A stretch of 45,887 nt of DNA from Flavobacteriales bacterium UBA7468 (lineage in GTDB: Bacteria; Bacteroidota; Bacteroidia; Flavobacteriales_D; Crocinitomicaceae), in NCBI GenBank assembly GCA_002478565.1, contig DLPC01000020.1, positions 1 to 45,887 of the forward strand, read 5' to 3'. Shown in pieces: positions 34,470 to 42,161 of the stretch. Position 1 is the stretch's first letter; each line of letters opens with the position of its first letter. A program made the translations under genes and the position numbers. Under the pieces are notes generated by a model. It saw only the letters and a list, made by a program, of their open reading frames with translations. It was not told the origin of the DNA and did not search any database.

Positions 34470-34804
34470 AACTCATTGTACTTCTGTGCACTGCCCCTCG
34501 CCTTTTCCACCGGATACTTCTCGGCATTCTTTGCGATTTTATCCAATACAATTTGCTTCACGTCCAAGCCTTGCTTCTCAGCCAATAGCAGCGCATAAGC
34601 AAATACGTCTGCCAATTCTTCTTTGATTTTTTCCTTATCCACCTCCTCTGATGCAGCAACATCTTTCCATAAAAACAATTCATTCAACTCAGCAGCCTCA
34701 ATCGAAAGCGCCACCGCCAAATTCTTTGTATCATGAAACTGCTGCCACTCGCGTTCATCGCGAAAAGCCACTAAAGCATCTATTATTTGCTGGATGTCGG
34801 ACAT
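34466..34804 (-). CDS. MazG-like nucleotide pyrophosphohydrolase
   Basis: The 112-residue all-alpha pyrophosphohydrolase has the metal motif E36xxE39 (SIEAAELNE) and E63xxD66 (KEELADVFAYAL). FRDEREWQQFHDTKNLAVAL before it is typical of the short MazG/dCTPase branch. It hydrolyses (d)NTPs to monophosphates, consistent with nucleotide depletion or sanitation. It leads a coupled operon with the nuclease-helicase and HNH-HIT genes. The exported coiled-coil gene ends only 24 bp upstream, so it could be read through. Confidence 0.87.
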   Translation of the reverse strand: MSDIQQIIDALVAFRDEREWQQFHDTKNLAVALSIEAAELNELFLWKDVAASEEVDKEKIKEELADVFAYALLLAEKQGLDVKQIVLDKIAKNAEKYPVEKARGSAQKYNEL

Positions 34805-34828
34805 GAGGTAAAGATGCGAAAAATTCCC

Positions 34829-35257
34829 CTACACCCCATCATGCTGATAGCAAAACCCATTGGATTTAGCATTGCGAGAGCATTGCGTTCCTTTCTGAGT
34901 AGTTGCACGGCAGCGGCCGTATTGCCCGGTGGTTTTAACGGCAGCGGGTGGCGGCGGCGGAGGTGCTTGTTGTGTGCTAGGAACAGTTGGGTATCCTGAG
35001 GGGACTGAATTATTTGAAGCAGGAGGCACAGGACTAGCTAGCCGCTGAGCCTTAAGTTCATCAATTTGACGTTGTAGAAATTCGATGTCTTTTTGAAGCG
35101 TAGCAGTCTTAACCACCAGCTCTTGATTTTTTTGATCAAGCGTTTGAACTTGCGCTTTTAGGTTGCTAATTTCTAAGTTGAGTGTTTCTTTGGATTGACC
35201 AAATACACTCATACTGCTACACAGAATGAAAAATAGAAAGATGACAATTGGCTTCAT
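34829..35257 (-). CDS. Exported coiled-coil protein with C-terminal Cys/His motif
   Basis: The 142-residue protein has a signal peptide (MKPIVIFLFFILCSSMSVFG) and a coiled coil from about 25 to 70 (LNLEISNLKAQVQTLDQKNQ). A proline-rich linker (PSTQQAPPPPPPAAVK) leads to CRATTQKGTQCSRNAK...CYQH, a C-x8-C-x9-C-x2-H pattern that probably binds zinc and recurs in Bacteroidota and phage proteins (similar to DUF5763). It may sit in the envelope. Same strand and close to the MazG operon, but its exported nature makes a shared function doubtful. Confidence 0.75.
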   Translation of the reverse strand: MKPIVIFLFFILCSSMSVFGQSKETLNLEISNLKAQVQTLDQKNQELVVKTATLQKDIEFLQRQIDELKAQRLASPVPPASNNSVPSGYPTVPSTQQAPPPPPPAAVKTTGQYGRCRATTQKGTQCSRNAKSNGFCYQHDGV

Positions 35258-35398
35258 GCGTATGGTTTAAGCCAAATATAAGAAATATAAAAGGTTGTGG
35301 TGGAAATACCATCAAATCGTAATTCCAACAATTACCCCTAACTTCCTACCGGCGAAAAAACCAAAAGTGACTAAAAAAGTGCCAACCTTTTAAGCTCC

Positions 35399-35938
35399 AT
35401 GAAATACTCCATCATCCTCTTTTTTACATTCGTTTTTACCACCGCCTGCTCTTCAGAATCAAAGAAATGCCAGAAGTTGATGCCAGCCCCTAAAGACGAA
35501 AGCGCTTTAGAAGAAGCACGTGCACCAAAGTTTACGATTGGAGAGAACGATGACCAAGCCACTATCAACATAAAGTCCTACAACGAAACGCAATATTGGA
35601 AGGCAAAAATGAAAAAGCGTTTGGCAAACATCAGATCAATTTATGAAAAAGCAGATTGGTATGACCCGGAAGAAAAAGTACTGTTCTTTAATTACCTAGA
35701 AGCGTCTCAAAAAGCGTTTGAGACCTACGTCAAGGCACAAGTTGAGATGCAATACCCAGAAGACAAATGGACGGGTTCTGGCATTCCACTTTGTATTAAT
35801 ACTGTTTACACCAAATATTACAAACAACGCTACTTTGACCTAGAGCTCTGGGAAAAAGGCACGCCTGATGGCGAAATGTGTGGAGGCACAGCCTTGACGC
35901 AGTATGAGTTGGAGGAGATGGGGAAAAAATCAAGGTAG
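35399..35938 (+). CDS. Lipoprotein, possibly LprI/DUF1311-like
   Basis: The 179-residue protein has a lipobox ending at TTACSS (Cys17). A helical region (ETQYWKAKMKKRLANIRSIY through LEASQKAFETYVKAQVEMQY) has the W/Y and EASQKAFxxY spacing of lysozyme-inhibitor LprI-like domains, and the two C-terminal cysteines (LCINT, EMCGG) could form a disulphide. The similarity is by pattern only. It is monocistronic, starting divergently from the gene at 35257. Confidence 0.65.
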   Translation: MKYSIILFFTFVFTTACSSESKKCQKLMPAPKDESALEEARAPKFTIGENDDQATINIKSYNETQYWKAKMKKRLANIRSIYEKADWYDPEEKVLFFNYLEASQKAFETYVKAQVEMQYPEDKWTGSGIPLCINTVYTKYYKQRYFDLELWEKGTPDGEMCGGTALTQYELEEMGKKSR

Positions 35939-35952
35939 GTTTAAAAAATATA

Positions 35953-36119
35953 TCAATCAATATATTTTAAAATTCTATTGCGATCTTCTAAAGGTTTCTC
36001 GTTTTTGTGAAATAACTCAATAAACACAATTTTTTGATCTAAAGGATAATAGGCATAATGTACTTTTTTAAAAGCTGCTTAACATCCCGTTCAAATTCAG
36101 GGATTTCATCGAACACCAT
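35953..36119 (-). pseudogene. RelE/HigB-like toxin remnant with internal deletion
   Basis: The frame opens MVFDEIPEFERDVKQLLKKY, matching the start of RelE-family toxins seen beside Panacea antitoxins, but stops after 26 codons. In a shifted frame immediately downstream comes YAYYPLDQKIVFIELFHK followed by NEKPLEDRNRILKYID and a stop, matching the toxin C-terminus. The central part of a ~100-residue toxin is missing and the frames do not join, so the gene is dead. The ATG overlaps the antitoxin stop (TAATG), the original coupled arrangement. Confidence 0.72.
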
Positions 36120-36910
36120 TATTCAATATCTTCTGTATATATTCTTACTGAAAATGGAGCTTCCCTATAAAATGCCAATTCATAATCAATAATATCGCCG
36201 TCTTTTGTCGCACGCCAAGGTAGATCCATATGAGAATACCTGCTAATTGCACTTGCTGACCAATCACTCATTTGATTGATAACGGCATCGAGAATTTCTT
36301 TTTCGCTGGCTTTAAATTGAGTGAGGTCTGGTTTGACGAGGGGCAGAAACCTAGTTTGCGCAAAAGTGTGATAGGTTGTTTTTATTCTTTGAATCATGCC
36401 GCTGTTGATCATGCTGTTGATCAAGGCGTCTACCTCAAAAGGCACGGGGCCGAAAGGCAACTTTTTGTAAGCCGCACCAGTCAGATGTTCTTCGTAAATC
36501 TCAAAATAATTGAAATCTGCAAAATAGAGCAATTTATAAAGGACGGTTTCACCGACATTCGGCTTGCCAGCACATCGTTCGAGAACGTAAAGTAAAATAT
36601 TTTCAAGCTTGCCACTTTTTTGGGTTGTTGCTTGTTTCCGTTCTTTAATGTAGTTTGCACTCGGTTCGGATAAAACAAAGTGGTCATTTAGTGGTTTTTC
36701 GGACAGAAATTCTTGTATTGACATTTGTAATACTTCGGATAACCTGAGTAGTTCAACTACAAGGAGATTTCGATTGCCGAGTTCAATTTGGGCTAATGAC
36801 GGCCTTGATATGCCAAGAGAATGCGCAAGTTCTTTTTGTGAAAATCCTTTACTTTTTCGGATATGCGCAATCCTTTTCCCTATTAATTTGTTGTCTTGGA
36901 GATTTTCCAT
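36119..36910 (-). CDS. XRE-Panacea (DUF4065) antitoxin
   Basis: The 263-residue protein joins an XRE helix-turn-helix (residues 10-65; SKGFSQKELAHSLGISRPSL) to a Panacea/SocA-like domain (residues about 100-235; ETVLYKLLYFADFNYFEIYE, YKKLPFGPVPFEVD). Panacea proteins neutralise diverse toxins. The gene downstream is only a toxin remnant, so this is probably an orphan antitoxin retained as a regulator or anti-addiction factor. The ATG at 36910 is preceded by an AT-rich region. Confidence 0.86.
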   Translation of the reverse strand: MENLQDNKLIGKRIAHIRKSKGFSQKELAHSLGISRPSLAQIELGNRNLLVVELLRLSEVLQMSIQEFLSEKPLNDHFVLSEPSANYIKERKQATTQKSGKLENILLYVLERCAGKPNVGETVLYKLLYFADFNYFEIYEEHLTGAAYKKLPFGPVPFEVDALINSMINSGMIQRIKTTYHTFAQTRFLPLVKPDLTQFKASEKEILDAVINQMSDWSASAISRYSHMDLPWRATKDGDIIDYELAFYREAPFSVRIYTEDIE

Positions 36911-37053
36911 TTTAATTTCATTTCTGTTTTACAAATTTACATATTGTTTGTTTTTAAAACTTTATTTTGTTCTTTTTTATTACTTATTCCCCACCGTAAC
37001 CAAATCTCAATTTTTCAGTACACTACACGCGGACAATTGTCGTTTGGTACAAC

Positions 37054-38280
37054 ATGGAAGAAATTCAAGAAAAAAAGAAGAAAAAATATAGGTTTTTACG
37101 CATTACTTATTTCACTGCCCTACACCTCCTCTCTGCCTTTGCTTTGTTTTTGATGCTGACTGCCTTGGCGGTTAAATTCAAGTGGACCAACGAAAAAGGG
37201 ACCGTCGATATCAATAACCGTTATTTCAGTTCGATGGCTGAGCAGTATGGCACTGACCTCAAGTCCAAGAAAGCCAACCTGAACAAACAAGAGAGTTTGT
37301 TGCTGCAAAAAATTGGTTTGTTGGCGAAGTACAATCCGGTCGATGCCGCTAAAATCAATAACGCCTATTTACTGACCAAAGATCTGAGTGTTGGCCAGCG
37401 CATGTTTGACGCAGCCGCCTTGTTGCTCAAAGACAACAAGATGTTTCAGAAAGAACTCAGAAAAATAAAGGCCAAAAACAACCCGAAGTCTTTATTTGAG
37501 TTTTCGAATTATGCTGTTTGGAAAACGTTTTGTGAGGCGGTCAAGAAAGACAAAGCTGCTATTGACTCGGCATCGAGAATTACGGGGGTTGAATCTAGGA
37601 TGATCGTGATGTGCCTAGTTGGCGAGCAAGTGCGCATGTTCAATGCCAACAGAGAGCGCTTCAAGCAATATGTGTATCCGTTTAGCCGCGTTATTTTGCC
37701 TAAAAACCGCGGATATGGCGTCACAAGTATTTTGGAGCACACCGCTTTGCAAATTGAGCAAAACCTGATCAACAAAAACAGCCCGTTTTATCCTGGCGAT
37801 TACTTTTATAAGTGCCTGAACACCACCGATGCCGCCCCTGGTTTGGTGGTCGATAGCATCAAGGCGCATCAGCACAAAACCATTCAGCGCCTCATCATGG
37901 GTGGCGATCATTTTTATTCTTATTTGTACACCGCATTTTTGATCAGGCAATACCAAGCCCATTGGCAGCGTGCGGGCCAGGACCTCTCTTTTAGACCTGA
38001 AATTGTGGGTACACTCTTTAATTTGGGGTTCCATAAAAGCAAGCCAAAGAAGAATCCGGAAGTAGGCGGCTCTTCTTTTACAGTGGGCAATAAAGAATAT
38101 ACTTTTGGTGGGCTCTGCTATGAGTTTTATTACAGCGGCGAAATGCTCAAAGACTTCCCGATAACATCCAAACCTTTTGTTCCGGTGGCAGAGCTCGAGC
38201 AAAAAAACCAAGCACATTTGCAGAAAGTTCAAAAAGCCATGCAAGCGCTTGATACAATTGCCGTACCTTCGCAGCCCTAA
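37054..38280 (+). CDS. Uncharacterised membrane-anchored 408-residue protein
   Basis: A very basic N-terminus (MEEIQEKKKKKYRFLRI) precedes one membrane helix at about 18-45, so the body is probably periplasmic. Segments such as ITGVESRMIVMCLVGEQVRM, LYTAFLIRQYQAHWQRAG and IVGTLFNLGFHKSKP with PEVGGSSF have the look of a lysozyme-like or transglycosylase-like helical domain (catalytic Glu could lie in GVESR or VGEQ), but I cannot assign it. It is followed 9 bp later by the J-domain/KTSC gene. Confidence 0.75.
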   Translation: MEEIQEKKKKKYRFLRITYFTALHLLSAFALFLMLTALAVKFKWTNEKGTVDINNRYFSSMAEQYGTDLKSKKANLNKQESLLLQKIGLLAKYNPVDAAKINNAYLLTKDLSVGQRMFDAAALLLKDNKMFQKELRKIKAKNNPKSLFEFSNYAVWKTFCEAVKKDKAAIDSASRITGVESRMIVMCLVGEQVRMFNANRERFKQYVYPFSRVILPKNRGYGVTSILEHTALQIEQNLINKNSPFYPGDYFYKCLNTTDAAPGLVVDSIKAHQHKTIQRLIMGGDHFYSYLYTAFLIRQYQAHWQRAGQDLSFRPEIVGTLFNLGFHKSKPKKNPEVGGSSFTVGNKEYTFGGLCYEFYYSGEMLKDFPITSKPFVPVAELEQKNQAHLQKVQKAMQALDTIAVPSQP

Positions 38281-38289
38281 TTTAAGCCC

Positions 38290-38739
38290 ATGAAACGCAT
38301 CAACGCCTACAAGAAGTTATTCCAAATCGACAACCAAATTGAGTTAGCGGCGCTGAAGCAAACCTATAGGGCCCTCGTGAAACAATGGCACCCAGACAAA
38401 TTTCAAGATGGCGATCCTCTCAAAGAAGAAGCCGCCGAAATGGGGCGCCAAGTCGTAGACGGCTATCATTTTTTAGTGAGCATTGCGCCTGAAACCAAAG
38501 CTGCACAGCTCGAAGAATACCAGCAAACGATCAATGAATGCGGCATTGCCGACTTTCGCCATAAAGGTTTGTTGCTCGAAATTACCTTTACCAATGGTGC
38601 TAGTTACGAGTATTTTGGCGTCAATGCCAATGTCTATAAAAAGCTAATCAACGCCGACAAGCAAGTGCGCTTCGCCAAGCGCTTCATCTTCGAAAGTTTC
38701 TTGTACCGCCAATCAAAGAAAGCAGCGGCAGAGGGGTAG
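38290..38739 (+). CDS. J-domain/KTSC-domain fusion
   Basis: The 149-residue protein has a DnaJ-like J-domain at residues 1-65 with the HPD motif at 34-36 (VKQWHPDKFQ), which stimulates Hsp70 ATPase. The C-terminal half (LLLEITFTNGASYEYFGVNA, VYKKLINADKQVRF) is a KTSC domain, a small fold seen with RNA- or nuclease-related proteins. The combination is compact and lacks G/F and zinc regions, so it is a specialised co-chaperone. It is likely co-transcribed with the preceding 408-residue gene. Confidence 0.8.
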   Translation: MKRINAYKKLFQIDNQIELAALKQTYRALVKQWHPDKFQDGDPLKEEAAEMGRQVVDGYHFLVSIAPETKAAQLEEYQQTINECGIADFRHKGLLLEITFTNGASYEYFGVNANVYKKLINADKQVRFAKRFIFESFLYRQSKKAAAEG

Positions 38740-38845
38740 CGCCTTTTCATCCGATTTCATTTTCAAATAATTTTTCAAATCATGAGTTGAAGAATCAAAT
38801 CTTACATTCATGAAACCGAAGCAATTATTTCAAGGGGATGAAGTC

Positions 38846-38876
38846 TTACGTAATTATTTTTTATATTTGTACGTAA
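38846..38876 (+). promoter_or_regulatory. Operator and -7 box of the VapBC-like pair
   Basis: Inverted arms TTACGTA (38846-38852) and TACGTAA (38870-38876) flank an exact -7 box TATATTTG (38862-38869). The RHH antitoxin probably binds here. The leader shares ATCAAATC and ATGCATACCAA with the GNAT TA locus. Confidence 0.6.
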
Positions 38877-38887
38877 ATCAAATCGCC

Positions 38888-39127
38888 ATGCATACCAAAC
38901 TCACGCTCAATATAGAAAAAGGTACCATCGAACAAGCCAAGCTGTATGCAAAGCAGCAAAACATGAGTTTGTCAAAACTCATCGAGGCCTATTTACAATC
39001 TTTGACTGTAGAACAAACGAAGGATACTGCAGTGAGCCCTGTAGTTGCGGCGCTAACAGGCATTATCCCGAATTATTCTGATGAAAAGGATGTGTATCGT
39101 CAGTATCAAGAAAAAAAGCACGCCTGA
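38888..39127 (+). CDS. VapB-like ribbon-helix-helix antitoxin (DUF6364-like)
   Basis: From the ATG at 38888 the product has 79 residues. It begins MHTKLTLNIEKGTIEQAKLY and continues AKQQNMSLSKLIEAYLQSL, an RHH DNA-binding fold; the tail (PNYSDEKDVYRQYQEKKHA) should contact the toxin. The upstream ATG at 38810 would place the operator inside the gene, so it is rejected. The stop overlaps the toxin start as TGATG. Confidence 0.85.
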   Translation: MHTKLTLNIEKGTIEQAKLYAKQQNMSLSKLIEAYLQSLTVEQTKDTAVSPVVAALTGIIPNYSDEKDVYRQYQEKKHA

Positions 39128-39534
39128 TGCAAAAAGTATTCTTGGATACCAATATCATTATTGATTTATTGGCGCAGCGCGAACCTTTTTACAAAGATGC
39201 ACAGGCACTCTTTACTTTAGCTGATCAAGGACAAATTGAGTTGCAAATCTCGGCCTTGAGTTTCGCCAACGCGAGTTATGCCCTCTCAAAGTATCACCAG
39301 GTTGCTACTGCGAAAAAATACTTACAGCAATTCAAAGTTTTGGTAAGTATTTTGCCGCTTGATGACAAAACCATTGAACTTGCATTGGCCTCTGAATTTC
39401 AGGATATTGAGGATGGCTTTCAATATTTTACTGCCCTAACACATGGTGCGCAAGTCATTATAACACGCAACAAAAAAGATTTCAAGGCAGCACAACTACC
39501 AGTGCTCAATGCTTCCGAATACTTGCTGCGTTAA
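39127..39534 (+). CDS. PIN-domain ribonuclease toxin (VapC-like)
   Basis: The 135-residue PIN protein has first acidic residue Asp7 (FLDTNIIIDLL), a middle acidic patch (ASEFQDIEDGFQYFTAL) and the closing TRNKKDF. VapC toxins cleave tRNA or rRNA with metal ions bound by these acids. ALSFANASYALSKYHQ is the usual second block. It is translationally coupled to the RHH antitoxin. Confidence 0.88.
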   Translation: MQKVFLDTNIIIDLLAQREPFYKDAQALFTLADQGQIELQISALSFANASYALSKYHQVATAKKYLQQFKVLVSILPLDDKTIELALASEFQDIEDGFQYFTALTHGAQVIITRNKKDFKAAQLPVLNASEYLLR

Positions 39535-39554
39535 TTATTTAGCCATGTTGTGGC

Positions 39555-40844
39555 CTACTCCTCCGTATCATCGATGTCATCGAAGGTTTCGAGCGGGCCG
39601 TCAAGCAGTTGGCTGCTTTGTGAGGCCGGCAATTCTTCGACTTTCTTGAGTTTCGACATCAACTGATTGGTGCGGGTAGTGACTAGTTTTTCAAGTTCGG
39701 TATCGGCCTCAGAGATTTTCTTACGCGCTTTTTCGAGCACCCCGCCAAACTTCGTGAATTCGGTCTTGACTGCGCCCAAAATTTGCCATACTTCGCTGGA
39801 ACGTTTTTGGATGGCGAGGGTCTTGAAGCCCATTTGCAAGCTATTGAGCATGGCTGCCAGGGTAGTTGGGCCCGTGACAATGATTTTGTATTCGCGTTGT
39901 AAAATAGCCACGAGCTCGGGCTGGCGTACTACTTCGGCAAATAAGCCCTCGATAGGCAAGAACATAATGCCAAAATCGGTGGTGTGTGGTGGGTCAATGT
40001 ATTTGTCGCGGATGTCTTTGGCGAATTTCTTGATGCTGTTTGAAAGTGCTTTGTTGGCGCTGTCAATGCCCGCGATATCACCTTGGTCATAGGCCGTTTG
40101 CAAGCGGACGTAATCTTCTTGCGGGAACTTGGCATCAATCGGCAAATAAACTTCTTGCCCGAGGTCGTCTTTGCCGGGAAGTTTGATGGCGAATTCGACG
40201 TGATCGTTGGATCCTTTTTTGGTTTTGACATTGGCCTCGTATTGCTCAGGCGCCATGATTTGCTCCAGGATATTGCCCAACTGGATTTCACCGAGTACGC
40301 CGCGTGTTTTGACGTTTGAAAGTACTTTTTTGAGGTCCCCAACGCCGTTGGCTAGGTTTTGCATCTCGCCCAAGCCTTTCTGAACAGCCTCGAGCCTATC
40401 AGATACCAATTTGAAAGACTGTCCCAAACGCTCCTCGAGTGTTTTGTGGAGCTTTTCGTCTACGGTTTCGCGCATCTTTTCGAGCTTTTCTTCGGTAGAT
40501 TTCATGAGCTCAGACTGCTTCATGGACATGGTTTCAGAGAAATTTTTGAGCGAATTCGAGAGTTCGTCGCGGTTGTCTTTGGCGTTTTTATTGAGCCCTT
40601 CTGTTATGAGCGTGAGTTTCTCTTCTAGTTTGAGTGTCAGGCGATCGAGCCCCATGGTAAGTTCGTCGCGGTTTTGGCGCAAAGATTCTGAGAGTTCTTG
40701 GCGGTTGTCTTTGAATTGTGCGGCTAGCATCTCTTTAATGAGTTGCTCTGTGTTGGTGTTTTGCTGGGCCTTTAGTTTATTGAAAATCAATAAAAGAAGA
40801 ATAAGGTTTAATAAAACCAGCGCAATGACTAGATAGGTGGGCAT
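39555..40844 (-). CDS. rmuC: DNA recombination protein RmuC
   Basis: The 429-residue protein has one N-terminal membrane helix (MPTYLVIALVLLNLILLLLI), a long coiled coil (residues 30-170, with repeated DNRDEL-type segments) and the RmuC domain (LGEIQLGNILEQIM, VYLPIDAKFPQEDY, IMFLPIEGLFAEVV), a restriction-endonuclease-like fold. RmuC limits inversions and acts in DNA repair or phage restriction. The start at 40844 begins at the membrane helix. The C-terminus is acidic. Confidence 0.9.
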   Translation of the reverse strand: MPTYLVIALVLLNLILLLLIFNKLKAQQNTNTEQLIKEMLAAQFKDNRQELSESLRQNRDELTMGLDRLTLKLEEKLTLITEGLNKNAKDNRDELSNSLKNFSETMSMKQSELMKSTEEKLEKMRETVDEKLHKTLEERLGQSFKLVSDRLEAVQKGLGEMQNLANGVGDLKKVLSNVKTRGVLGEIQLGNILEQIMAPEQYEANVKTKKGSNDHVEFAIKLPGKDDLGQEVYLPIDAKFPQEDYVRLQTAYDQGDIAGIDSANKALSNSIKKFAKDIRDKYIDPPHTTDFGIMFLPIEGLFAEVVRQPELVAILQREYKIIVTGPTTLAAMLNSLQMGFKTLAIQKRSSEVWQILGAVKTEFTKFGGVLEKARKKISEADTELEKLVTTRTNQLMSKLKKVEELPASQSSQLLDGPLETFDDIDDTEE

Positions 40845-40953
40845 AACAGAAATATTTTTTACGAAGGTAAGCCACAAGATCGTAAATTTTTTACGTTCCG
40901 TGAAGATTAATTTTCAGGTCGTGATTTACACAACAATCCTTAACTTTAAGGCA

Positions 40954-41499
40954 ATGAAAGCGATTTATTTCTGCCTCTTTTTGCTGCTTGGTCATTTTCA
41001 AACCCAGGCCCAAGCCTTTGCCCGCAGCTGGGATGCCTGGTTTGGTCAATTGCAGGCAGGTGCCAACACCCCTGATCTCAAGCATTTTGGCCCGAGCTAT
41101 ACACTCGGCATTTATAAATCAAAAAATAACCATGGATACGGCCTCGACTTTACGAATGTTATTTTTTCAGATGCGCGCCTGATCAGCGGCAACATCAGCG
41201 CAAGTCAAGACCTCATGCGCCTGCGCCGTAACAGACGTACGCCTTTTTATCTGTATGCCAACGCAGGCATTGGCCTAAGCCATTTACGCAGCACGCTCGT
41301 TCAAGATAATTTTTTACTCAATGGAGACGACATGCTGCATGTCAATGTTGGGCTGAGCCCCACTTATTTTTTCTCCAGAGATTTTGCCCTTCAGCTTAAA
41401 ATACAATACCAAAAAATGGGGCTTGTTGATGCCAATATTGATCAACTCATCAGTGCCAACCTCGGAATTTTCTTTATTATTCCGGCCCTTAAACCATAA
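40954..41499 (+). CDS. Exported beta-barrel-like protein
   Basis: From the ATG at 40954 (signal peptide MKAIYFCLFLLLGHFQTQAQ) the product has 181 residues. Alternating strands (SYTLGIYKSKNNHGYGLDFT, FYLYANAGIGLSHL, MLHVNVGLSPTYFF, FALQLKIQYQKMG) and the final aromatic-rich strand suggest a small outer-membrane barrel. The ATG at 40837 would overlap rmuC and give a leader with no signal. Function unknown. Confidence 0.7.
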   Translation: MKAIYFCLFLLLGHFQTQAQAFARSWDAWFGQLQAGANTPDLKHFGPSYTLGIYKSKNNHGYGLDFTNVIFSDARLISGNISASQDLMRLRRNRRTPFYLYANAGIGLSHLRSTLVQDNFLLNGDDMLHVNVGLSPTYFFSRDFALQLKIQYQKMGLVDANIDQLISANLGIFFIIPALKP

Positions 41500-41531
41500 T
41501 GCACCTCACTTGTTCTTTGTAAAAACTTCTT

Positions 41532-42155
41532 ATGTCTTTAACCCGAATTGACCGCCCACAAATAGAACAAATGGGACGCATCGAGCGCCTGAACCTCATC
41601 AACAGCTGCACTGGTTATAAATCTGCGAACCTCATTGCCACGATTTCCAATGAAGGAAAAACGAATGTCGCTGTTTTTTCAAGCATCACGCATTTGGGCA
41701 GTGACCCCGCCCTCATCGGATTTATCCTGAGGCCCACAACAGTACCAAGACATACCTACAAAAACATCAAAGAATACGGCTATTTTTCGGTCAATCATAT
41801 TACTACTGAGCAAATTGCCGACGCACACCATACTTCGGCCAATTACCCCGAAGACACCAGCGAATTTGACGTCACTGACCTCGAGCCGGTTTATCACGGT
41901 GGTTGCCCCGTACCTTTTGTCAAAGACAGCCCTGTCAAGTTGTTGTGTAAGTATGTCAACGAATATCTCATAGCTGAAAATGGCTGTATCCATGTCATCG
42001 CCTCTATTGAGGCCATTTTTTATGAAGAAGAATTACTCGGCCCAGACAATTGGCTACAACTCGATAAAGGGCACGTGGTAGCCATCAACGGCCTAGATGG
42101 CTATGCAGAACCGAAACTTTTGGAACGATTTTCGTATGCCAGACCCAAAAAATAA
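41532..42155 (+). CDS. Flavin reductase-like split-barrel protein
   Basis: The 207-residue protein has the FMN-binding split-barrel core (NLIATISNEGKTNVAVFSSI, ALIGFILRPTTVPRHTYKNI, YGYFSVNHI). The family reduces FMN with NAD(P)H or acts as a flavoprotein oxidoreductase. The Arg/Thr/His cluster RPTTVPRHT probably contacts the flavin phosphate. It is 6 bp from the following lipoprotein gene; a link is unknown. Confidence 0.84.
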   Translation: MSLTRIDRPQIEQMGRIERLNLINSCTGYKSANLIATISNEGKTNVAVFSSITHLGSDPALIGFILRPTTVPRHTYKNIKEYGYFSVNHITTEQIADAHHTSANYPEDTSEFDVTDLEPVYHGGCPVPFVKDSPVKLLCKYVNEYLIAENGCIHVIASIEAIFYEEELLGPDNWLQLDKGHVVAINGLDGYAEPKLLERFSYARPKK

Positions 42156-42161
42156 TTTTCA

